Assembly: GCF_001280015.1 (NCBI RefSeq)
Contig: NZ_LGDV01000273.1
Coordinates: 1-6,280 of the forward strand
From: Streptomyces sp. MMG1121
GTDB taxonomy: Bacteria; Actinomycetota; Actinomycetes; Streptomycetales; Streptomycetaceae
Direction of reading: 5' to 3'
DNA: 6,280 nucleotides
Part shown: piece by piece, positions 1 to 4,965 of the stretch
Layout: every line of letters starts with the position of its first letter
Numbering within the stretch: position 1 is the stretch's first letter
Translations under genes and position numbers: made by a program
Notes under the pieces: generated by a model
Told to the model about the DNA's origin: nothing
Databases searched by the model: none
What the model saw: only the letters and a program-made list of their open reading frames with translations

Positions 1-632
1 GACTCGTACGCGGCGAGGGCGTCGGCGGGGCGGCCCGTGTCGCGCAGGGCGCGGATGAGGAGGGCGTGCAGGGGTTCGTCCAGCGGGTGCGCCGCGGTCA
101 GTTCCGCCAGCTCCGGTACGACGTCGGGAGCGCGGCCGAGATCGAGGGCGGCGGCGGCCCGGGCGCGGGTCGCCGCCAGGCGCAGGGCCTCCGGGCGGGC
201 GGCCGCGGTGCGGTCGGGGAGGTCGGCGAGGGCGGGGCCGTGCCAGAGGGCGAGGGCCTCGGTGAGGGTGCGGTGGGCTCTGGCCGGGTCGCCTGCGGCG
301 AGGGCCTGGGTGCCGGTGTGGGCGAGGCGCTCGAAGACGTACAGGTCGATGTCGTCCTCGGTGGCTTCGAGGCGGTAGCCGCCGGGAGTGGAGGCGATGG
401 CGTGGCGGCCGAGGGCGCGGCGCAGGCGGCCGACGAGGGCCTGGAGGGCGGCGGGCGCGTCCTGGGGCTGGTCGTCCGCCCAGATCTCGTCGATCAGGGT
501 CTCCGGGGTGGCGGGGCGGGCGGGGCGCAGCGCGAGGACGGTGAGGAGGGTGCGCAGCCGCCGGCCGCCGACGGGTACGGGGGTGCCCTGGTCGTCCGCT
601 GCTTGGGTTGCGCCCAGGATTCTGTACCGCAT
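1..632 (-). CDS. SARP/AfsR-family transcriptional regulator, N-terminal part (cut by window edge)
   Basis: The minus strand encodes 210 codons from an ATG at 632 with no stop before the edge. The protein begins MRYRILGATQ. Residues 1-92 look like the OmpR-type winged-helix DNA-binding domain of SARPs, with the LGGxRxRxLL-like stretch (VGGRRLRTLL, 21-30), ETLIDEIW (44-51), the helix AALQALVGRLRRALG (60-74) and the wing TPGGYRLE (82-89). From about 93 (DDIDLYVFERL) it continues into a bacterial transcriptional activator domain, with ALALWHGPALADLPD (126-140) and HPLDEPLHALLIRALRDTGR (182-201). Small SARPs end at about 250-280 residues; AfsR-type ones add NB-ARC and TPR parts. Which type this is cannot be seen. 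SARPs activate secondary-metabolite genes by binding direct repeats near -35. The synthase-like gene lies 86 bp upstream on the same strand. No Shine-Dalgarno precedes the ATG, which suggests leaderless translation. Family call is firm; the target is unknown. Confidence 0.93.
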   Translation of the reverse strand, partial: MRYRILGATQAADDQGTPVPVGGRRLRTLLTVLALRPARPATPETLIDEIWADDQPQDAPAALQALVGRLRRALGRHAIASTPGGYRLEATEDDIDLYVFERLAHTGTQALAAGDPARAHRTLTEALALWHGPALADLPDRTAAARPEALRLAATRARAAAALDLGRAPDVVPELAELTAAHPLDEPLHALLIRALRDTGRPADALAAYE

Positions 633-638
633 CCGGCC

Positions 639-644
639 ATTGTC
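639..644 (-). promoter_or_regulatory. -10 box of a probable leaderless promoter for the SARP gene
   Basis: On the minus strand GACAAT (644 to 639) ends 6 nt before the ATG at 632. This is the spacing at which transcription would start on or next to the start codon. There is no GGAGG-like site before the ATG, which agrees with a leaderless mRNA. No good TTGAC-like -35 is seen 17-18 nt further upstream (the bases there read GTGCCC), so activator help or an extended element would be needed. An overlapping ATG at 640 is out of frame. Confidence 0.4.
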
Positions 645-718
645 GCGGGGGGTGGGGATCTGGGCACGGGGGTTTCGTCAGCGGTGCTTGATCGGTACCG
701 GACGCAGAGAGCCGCTGC

Positions 719-2794
719 TCAGGCGCCGGAGGCCAGGGCGCCTTTCCTCGGCTGGATCCCGGAGGGCACCGCACGCGCGCGTGCCGGTGTTCCCGTCCAG
801 CAGGTGCCGCGGCGGGAGAGCAGGCGGCGGAGCCAGAGTTCGAGGGAGATCAGGTCGGCCAGGCCGTCCAGCGGGAGGGGGTCGCCCGCCGCCGCCGAGT
901 GGAGGGCGTCGCGGACGACGCGGGCCTCCACCAGTCCGGCGTCGGCGAGGAGCGGGGTGGCGAAGAGGTCCAGCAGCGGGTCGGCCGCCATGCGCAGGCC
1001 CGCGCGCGTGGCGGCGGCCGAGGAGGCGTGGGAGGGGGCGCCCCAGCCGGGCGGCAGGTCGGTGACGCCGGCGCCCTCCAGGACCGTGCGCAGAATCGCC
1101 GCGCGGGCGCCCGGCTGGACGCGCAGGGCCTCCGGGAGGGCGCGGCAGGCGCGGACGACCTGGTTGTCGAGGAAGGGCGCGTGCAGGCGCTGGGAGCGGA
1201 TCTCGGCGGCCTGTTCCAGGACGCGCAGGTCGGCGGCGCCACGCGCGAGCGCGGCACGCGCGCGGTGCTCGCCGGGGCGCTGGGCGCCGGTGCCGGAGCG
1301 GTCCGCCTCCGCCTGCAGCAGAACCGATACTTCGGCCAGCGCCTCCCCCGTCAGCCAGCGGGCGGCCGGCCCCGGTCTGGCCCAGGTCAGCGCGGCGAGG
1401 GACGCGCCGACCGCCCCCTTGGGCTCGTCGAAGCGGCGCCGCATCAGCCGCTCGGCCAGCTCCTCCAGACCGGCCCGGTAGGAAGTGCGGGCGAGGCGCC
1501 GGGCCGCGCCGTACACGCGCGCGGGGACCATCACCGAGCTGTCGGCCTTGGCGAGCGCGGCGACCGGCCGGACCAGGTGGCGCCGTTTGCGGTCCATGAG
1601 GAGGTCGGCGAGGCGCGCGGGATGGGCGTCCAGGACCTGGCGGGCGCCGTGCCCGGTGAAGTGGTCGGCGCTGCCGGAGGCGAGGCGGGCGCGGTGGCGG
1701 GCGGCCGTGACCAGGGAGGGTCCCGGTTCGTCGGTGAGGGGGCCGTCGAGGTCGGCGTACGGCAGGGTCTCCTCGGCGCCGGTGACCACCACGTGGTGCA
1801 GGCGCGGGTTCGCGGCAAGGGCTCCCGCGCGTTCCACCTCGGCCTCGCGGCCGCCCACGGCCAGGTCGTTGAAGGTGACCGCGAGCAGCCGTTCGCCCGC
1901 GCCCGTGCCGTGTCCGAGGAGCGTGCCGGGCCGGCCGGGCAGTCCGGCGGCCAGCAGCGCGAGGGTGCCGGAGGCCGGTCCGCCGGAGAGGTCGGCGCCG
2001 ATGCCGGGCACGGGCATCCCGCGCCGGGCCCGCCGCTCGGCCGGGCCCATGCCGGGCACCGGCCCGGGGTCGAGGTCGGGCACGTGGCGGGGCGCCGACA
2101 GCCGGGTGCGCACGGCCTCCACGAGGGCGTCCCGTACGGCGTCCACGGCGTGGTCGGGGTCGGCCGCGGGCGCGGCCACGGCGAGCGAGGCGACCGGCTC
2201 GTACCCGGCGATCTCGCGCACTCCGGCGCGCAGCACGAGCGCGTGCCCCGGCGGAACCCGTCGTACGCCGTCGTACGGGGTGGTGTCGCGCAGCGCGGCC
2301 GGTACGTCGGGGGCGGCGAGCAGGGCGGCGAGGTGGCCGAAGTCGAGGTTGGCCTCGATGAGGTCGGCGAGCGGCAGGGCGGCGGTGGCGTAGGCCGTGC
2401 CGCCGGCCCAGGGGGTGTGGAACACCGGACGGGCGCCGGCGAGATCGCCGCAGACGGTGATGCGCCGGCCGACCTGGACGACGGCCGTGTAGCTGCCCGG
2501 CCAGGTGGTCAGATGGCGAAGTGCGCCCCCGCGCGCGGTGAACAGCGCGCGGCGCAGCTCGTCGTCGGAGGCGCCGCAGATGCCGAGTACGGCGATGCGG
2601 TTGTCCGCGTCGGCCTTCACGACGCGCACCTCGTCCGGGCGCCAGTCGCCGACCGCCCACAGCGGATCCGGGTCGCCCCACAGGAGTTGCGAACCGACCG
2701 GGTGCAGGGTCTCGCCGTCGTACCCGGTGGCGCCCGCGGAACCGATGCCGGCGACACCAGCGGCGGTGCTGCTCCAACCCACCAACCACCGCAT
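719..2794 (-). CDS. Asparagine synthase-like protein (AsnB/lasso-cyclase superfamily), catalytically atypical
   Basis: 691 residues. The ATG at 2794 is chosen because GGAGG (2804-2800) lies 5 nt upstream; a GTG at 2806 would overlap that site. Residues 1-190 match the class-II glutaminase fold: the start MRWLVGW replaces MCGIxGW, GDLAGARPVF is at 117-126 and RRVPPGHALVL at 178-188. The nucleophile Cys is absent, so glutamine hydrolysis is not expected. A Pro/Arg-rich linker (240-266) leads to an ATP-pyrophosphatase-like domain with SGGPAS (270-275; usual SGGxDS), FTGHGARQ (379-386, where AsnB has SGEGSDE) and LHAPFLDNQVVRACRALP (537-554, the R-x-PFLD element). The following AAILR (565-569) has Ala where AsnB has the catalytic Lys. 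Relatives include asparagine synthetase B, beta-lactam synthetase and lasso-peptide cyclases, which adenylate a carboxylate and form an amide. No lasso precursor or protease gene is next to it. It may be a divergent enzyme or a non-catalytic derivative. Family is firm; substrate unknown. Confidence 0.9.
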   Translation of the reverse strand: MRWLVGWSSTAAGVAGIGSAGATGYDGETLHPVGSQLLWGDPDPLWAVGDWRPDEVRVVKADADNRIAVLGICGASDDELRRALFTARGGALRHLTTWPGSYTAVVQVGRRITVCGDLAGARPVFHTPWAGGTAYATAALPLADLIEANLDFGHLAALLAAPDVPAALRDTTPYDGVRRVPPGHALVLRAGVREIAGYEPVASLAVAAPAADPDHAVDAVRDALVEAVRTRLSAPRHVPDLDPGPVPGMGPAERRARRGMPVPGIGADLSGGPASGTLALLAAGLPGRPGTLLGHGTGAGERLLAVTFNDLAVGGREAEVERAGALAANPRLHHVVVTGAEETLPYADLDGPLTDEPGPSLVTAARHRARLASGSADHFTGHGARQVLDAHPARLADLLMDRKRRHLVRPVAALAKADSSVMVPARVYGAARRLARTSYRAGLEELAERLMRRRFDEPKGAVGASLAALTWARPGPAARWLTGEALAEVSVLLQAEADRSGTGAQRPGEHRARAALARGAADLRVLEQAAEIRSQRLHAPFLDNQVVRACRALPEALRVQPGARAAILRTVLEGAGVTDLPPGWGAPSHASSAAATRAGLRMAADPLLDLFATPLLADAGLVEARVVRDALHSAAAGDPLPLDGLADLISLELWLRRLLSRRGTCWTGTPARARAVPSGIQPRKGALASGA

Positions 2795-2798
2795 CGAC

Positions 2799-2819
2799 GC
2801 CTCCACAGGCTGTGGACAA
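2799..2819 (-). promoter_or_regulatory. DnaA-box-like site within a 15-bp palindrome at the start of the synthase-like gene
   Basis: The minus strand at 2819-2811 reads TTGTCCACA, a 9/9 match to the preferred Streptomyces DnaA box. A facing site on the plus strand (2799-2807, GCCTCCACA) fits the degenerate consensus YYVTCCACA at 8 of 9 positions. Together they create the perfect palindrome TCCACAG-G-CTGTGGA (2802-2816). A third candidate, CCCTCCACA, lies on the minus strand at 2875-2867. Binding is inferred from sequence match only; the palindrome could equally be the operator of another regulator. Confidence 0.45.
2800..2804 (-). promoter_or_regulatory. Ribosome binding site that sets the start of the synthase-like gene
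   Basis: GGAGG on the minus strand lies 5 nt before the ATG at 2794. It overlaps the GTG candidate at 2806, which rules against that longer start. The site lies inside the left arm of the palindrome at 2802-2816, so anything bound there, or a folded RNA arm, could affect translation initiation. Confidence 0.75.
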
Positions 2820-3112
2820 CCAGTGCACCGAACGAACCGGTCCCCATGCTGCCATGAAGGGCGCGCTGTGGAGGGGCGGCGGCACCGGCTTCGATCGGGG
2901 GAACCGCGCGGCGCGACGGTGAAGGGTGCGACTCGAATGCGCCCCCTGTACGCTCCCCCAAGACGCCTTTAGCGCCCTCAAGTTGCATGGTCGGAGCGGA
3001 AATCCACCGCGACGGGCTGGGGCGATTTTCGGCCAAACACGCAGAGCGAAGCCCGACTTGAGCACGCTCCGTACAGGGCTGCGGAGCACGCGGTCGCGCG
3101 AACACGCGCACA

Positions 3113-3141
3113 GTCCGGGAGGCGGGCATCGCCTCCCGGAC
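3113..3141. other. Perfect 12-bp stem-loop in the divergent region
   Basis: GTCCGGGAGGCG (3113-3124), a 5-nt loop GGCAT, then CGCCTCCCGGAC (3130-3141): 12 uninterrupted pairs, mostly G-C. Neither strand has a T-run after it. Streptomyces terminators often lack one, so it could end a short transcript from either side, or be a structured leader element. It lies roughly midway between two divergent genes, where a terminator for either annotated gene is not expected. Confidence 0.6.
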
Positions 3142-3186
3142 CGGTCCGCCACCCGCGGGGATGAAGGTGACGGTGTCCCCCAGCCC

Positions 3187-3198
3187 ACTGGATCCAGT
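3187..3198. repeat. Perfect 12-bp palindrome, possible operator
   Basis: ACTGGATCCAGT is fully self-complementary, 275 bp upstream of the regulator start. It is a plausible dimeric-repressor site; no binding protein is identified from the sequence. Confidence 0.3.
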
Positions 3199-3256
3199 AC
3201 AGCGGGCCGACCCACGCAAGAGCCATGGAACCGCTCCCCCGATGGCCGGAGAAGAG

Positions 3257-3287
3257 CGCACGGACGGGCGCACGGCCACACGCACGG
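3257..3287 (+). repeat. Three CGCACGG motifs at a 12-bp period
   Basis: CGCACGG occurs at 3257-3263, 3269-3275 and 3281-3287, exactly 12 bp apart, with unrelated 5-bp spacers (ACGGG, CCACA). A related TGCACGG follows at 3308-3314, outside the period. Regularly spaced direct repeats suit cooperative binding by a SARP-like or OmpR-type protein, though SARP repeats are usually 11 or 22 bp apart. Confidence 0.4.
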
Positions 3288-3303
3288 GGGCACGCGGCGA
3301 CAG

Positions 3304-3341
3304 ACCGTGCACGGTGCGTACATGGCCGTACTTCCGTACGG
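3304..3341. repeat. Cluster of palindromes upstream of the regulator promoter
   Basis: ACCGTGCACGGT (3304-3315) is a perfect 12-bp palindrome. Eleven bases later CCGTAC-TTCC-GTACGG (3326-3341) forms a 6-4-6 inverted repeat, and CCGTAC occurs there twice in direct orientation (3326-3331, 3334-3339). The cluster ends about 30 bp before the predicted -35, a position suited to activator or autoregulator binding. Confidence 0.4.
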
Positions 3342-3372
3342 ACCACAATCCCGCCATCCGGAACAATGCCCC

Positions 3373-3401
3373 TTAACGCTTGGGATGCGGCGAACTACGC
3401 T
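3373..3401 (+). promoter_or_regulatory. Candidate vegetative-type promoter of the HTH/helical-repeat regulator gene
   Basis: TTAACG (3373-3378) and TACGCT (3396-3401) are separated by exactly 17 bp and resemble the TTGACN / TANNNT boxes used by the principal sigma factor. Transcription would begin near 3408, giving a leader of about 55 nt before the ATG at 3463. The -35 has one off-consensus base and the -10 is only partly conserved, so this is a prediction. Confidence 0.35.
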
Positions 3402-3450
3402 GGGTTTACGAATGCCGCGTGGTTATGCCAGCGCGGCAGCCGTCTGTGTC

Positions 3451-3456
3451 GAGGGG
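3451..3456 (+). promoter_or_regulatory. Ribosome binding site that sets the start of the regulator gene
   Basis: GAGGGG lies 6 nt upstream of the ATG at 3463. Earlier in-frame ATGs (3322, 3412) lack such a site, and the extension from 3322 would need TTA codons, which are rare in Streptomyces. Confidence 0.7.
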
Positions 3457-3462
3457 TGGCGC

Positions 3463-4887
3463 ATGTCCAGGGAGCAACGCGGGCCGAACGAAAAGCTCGG
3501 CGCCGTTCTCGCCCTCGCGGGAATCAGCAACGCAGGACTCGCACGACGCGTCAACGACCTTGGCGCCCAACGCGGGTTGACTCTTCGCTACGACAAGACG
3601 TCCGTGGCGCGCTGGGTGTCGAAGGGCATGGTGCCGCAGGGCGCCGCGCCGCACCTGATCGCGGCCGCCATCGGGCAGAAGCTCGGCCGTCCGGTGCCGC
3701 TCCACGAGATCGGCCTGGCCGACGCGGATCCCGCGCCCGAGGTGGGCCTCGCCTTCCCCAGGGACGTGGCACAGGCGGTGAAGTCGGCGACGGAGCTGTA
3801 CCGTCTCGACCTCGCCGGCCGCCGGGCCGGCTCCGGCGGCATCTGGCAGTCGCTCGCCGGATCGTTCGCAGTGAGCGCATACGCAACGCCTGCCTCACGA
3901 TGGCTGATAACCCCCGCCGACAGCTCGGTCGCGCGCGAGGCGGGCTCCGTCGAGGGCTCCGGCGCACCGATCAAAGTCGGCCACAGCGATGTGCGCAAGC
4001 TGCGGGAGGCCGCAGAGGACGCGCGGCGGTGGGACTCCAAGTACGGGGGCGGGGACTGGCGTTCGTCGATGGTGCCGGAGTGTCTGCGGGTGGAGGCGGC
4101 ACCGCTGCTGCTCGGCGCGTACTCCGACGAGGTGGGCCGCGCCCTGTTCGGGGCGTCCGCCGAACTCACCCGGCTCGCCGGGTGGATGGCCTTCGACACG
4201 GGCCAGCAGGAGGCCGCGCAGCGGTACTACATCCAGGCGCTGCGGCTCGCGCGCGCGGCGGCGGACGTCCCCCTCGGGGGCTACGTCCTCGCCTCCATGT
4301 CGTTGCAGGCGACGTACCGCGGCTTCGGCGACGAGGGCGTCGATCTGGCGCAGGCCGCCCTGGAGCGCAACCGGGGGCTGGCCACCGCGCGCACGATGAG
4401 CTTCTTCCGGCTGGTCGAGGCGCGGGCCCACGCGCGCGCGGGGGACGCCCAGGCGGCCGGCGCGGCGCTGAAGGCCGCCGAGGGATGGCTGGAGCGGTCC
4501 AGGGAGGGCGACAACGACCCGACCTGGCTCGGTTTCTACGGCTACGACCGGTTCGCGGCGGATGCGGCCGAGTGCTACCGGGATCTGAAGGCGCCGCGTC
4601 AGGTAAGGCGGTTCACCGAGCAGGCGCTGTCGAAGCCGACGGAGGAGTTCGTGCGCTCGCACGGGCTGCGGCTCGTCGTCTCGGCCGTCGCCGAGCTGGA
4701 GTCCGGCAATCTCGACGCGGCGTGCGAGCAGGGGGTGCGGGCCGTGGAGGTGGCCGGGCGGATCTCGTCGGCGCGCACCACCGAGTACGTGAAGGACCTG
4801 CTGCACCGGCTGGAGCCGTACGGGGACGAACCGCGAGTGGTGGAGCTTCGGGAGCGGGCCCGGCCCCTGCTGATGGCGCCCGCCTGA
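3463..4887 (+). CDS. HTH and TPR-like helical-repeat regulator, NsdA/sporulation-associated type
   Basis: 474 residues from an ATG with GAGGGG 6 nt upstream. Residues 8-82 form a helix-turn-helix-like domain ([20 protein letters not shown], 9-28; [13 protein letters not shown], 48-60; then [14 protein letters not shown], 65-78), with the R-W-x-x-G arrangement seen in actinobacterial XRE-like regulators. Residues 95-160 include a hydrophobic stretch with [16 protein letters not shown] (134-149). From about 225 to 470 the protein is almost entirely helical with TPR-like periodicity, for example [20 protein letters not shown] (240-259) and [15 protein letters not shown] (335-349). No signal peptide or membrane span is evident. 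The layout matches NsdA and proteins called sporulation-associated in Streptomyces, which influence differentiation and antibiotic production; that link is from memory and unchecked. It faces the synthase-like gene across a shared control region. Family is fairly sure, role inferred. Confidence 0.88.
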   Translation: MSREQRGPNEKLGAVLALAGISNAGLARRVNDLGAQRGLTLRYDKTSVARWVSKGMVPQGAAPHLIAAAIGQKLGRPVPLHEIGLADADPAPEVGLAFPRDVAQAVKSATELYRLDLAGRRAGSGGIWQSLAGSFAVSAYATPASRWLITPADSSVAREAGSVEGSGAPIKVGHSDVRKLREAAEDARRWDSKYGGGDWRSSMVPECLRVEAAPLLLGAYSDEVGRALFGASAELTRLAGWMAFDTGQQEAAQRYYIQALRLARAAADVPLGGYVLASMSLQATYRGFGDEGVDLAQAALERNRGLATARTMSFFRLVEARAHARAGDAQAAGAALKAAEGWLERSREGDNDPTWLGFYGYDRFAADAAECYRDLKAPRQVRRFTEQALSKPTEEFVRSHGLRLVVSAVAELESGNLDAACEQGVRAVEVAGRISSARTTEYVKDLLHRLEPYGDEPRVVELRERARPLLMAPA

Positions 4888-4922
4888 GCCGCGGATACGG
4901 GACACCGGCGCGTTTGAAGGCG

Positions 4923-4945
4923 TTGTCAGTGGCGCAGTGCACTAT
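4923..4945 (+). promoter_or_regulatory. RecA-independent DNA-damage (PafBC-type) promoter-like element before lhgO
   Basis: TTGTCAGTG (4923-4931), 8 bp, then CACTAT (4940-4945). The described RecA-NDp/PafBC motif of actinobacteria is TTGTCRGTG-N8-TANNNT. The upstream half and the spacing match exactly; the -10 keeps A at position 2 and T at position 6 but has C at position 1. The predicted transcription start near 4952 leaves a leader of only about 14 nt before the GTG at 4966, including the GGGAGG site. Confidence 0.6.
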
Positions 4946-4965
4946 CGAGGTGGGAGGTGGTGCAG

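Larger units (their letters stand above)
2795..3462. other. 668-bp divergent intergenic control region
   Basis: This stretch separates the minus-strand synthase-like gene from the plus-strand regulator. Its base use is less G/C-biased at third positions in every frame than the flanking genes, and the frame that would extend the plus-strand regulator contains TTA codons, so I read it as mainly non-coding. It holds the DnaA-box palindrome (2799-2819), a perfect stem-loop (3113-3141), palindromes at 3187-3198, 3304-3315 and 3326-3341, a 12-bp-period motif (3257-3287) and a likely promoter for the downstream gene (3373-3401). No convincing minus-strand promoter for the synthase-like gene was found by eye. 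A short minus-strand frame with a ribosome-site-like GGGGGAG before an ATG at 3226 (83 codons, to 2978) is possible but has weak codon bias. Confidence 0.6.

Noticed and set aside
633..718. Inverted repeat CAGCGG (679-684) / CCGCTG (712-717) and palindrome CGGTACCG (693-700) as a terminator between the two minus-strand genes
   Set aside because: A 6-bp stem with a 27-nt loop is too weak, and an 8-bp palindrome is common by chance.
719..2794. Lasso-peptide or beta-lactam biosynthetic cluster
   Set aside because: Only the synthase homologue is present. No precursor peptide, RRE or leader protease, or transporter is visible nearby, and active-site residues differ.
66..2857. Long plus-strand open frames across the SARP and synthase-like genes
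   Set aside because: Gly/Ala/Arg-rich antisense shadows without recognisable domains. The minus-strand frames carry the conserved motifs.
2795..2988. Minus-strand short frame starting [20 protein letters not shown], a possible upstream leader peptide of the synthase-like gene
   Set aside because: No clear ribosome site, moderate codon bias, and it runs out of frame into the synthase-like gene. It would need conservation at the protein level to be believed.
2978..3226. 83-codon minus-strand small gene starting [17 protein letters not shown]
   Set aside because: A GGGGGAG lies 7 nt upstream, but codon third positions are poorly biased, especially in the second half, and the strong hairpin lies inside it. 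Not enough to call without expression or conservation data.
678..3323. Very long open frame on the minus strand (about 880 codons) overlapping the synthase-like gene
   Set aside because: It is Arg/Pro/Ala-rich low-information sequence in the wrong frame for G/C third positions, as expected opposite or beside a real high-GC gene. The 719-2794 frame has clear family motifs.
3161..3376. 71-codon plus-strand small gene starting [11 protein letters not shown]
   Set aside because: The only G-rich stretch abuts the ATG with no spacing, the composition is Thr/Arg-rich, and it overlaps the repeat and palindrome cluster.
2926..3462. Longer N-terminus for the helix-turn-helix regulator (starts at 2926, 3322 or 3412)
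   Set aside because: No ribosome site fits these starts, the frame contains TTA codons, and composition is non-coding. The ATG at 3463 has GAGGGG at the right distance and directly precedes the conserved domain.
4888..4965. Terminator between the regulator gene and lhgO
   Set aside because: No stable inverted repeat was seen, so some read-through into lhgO remains possible alongside its own promoter.
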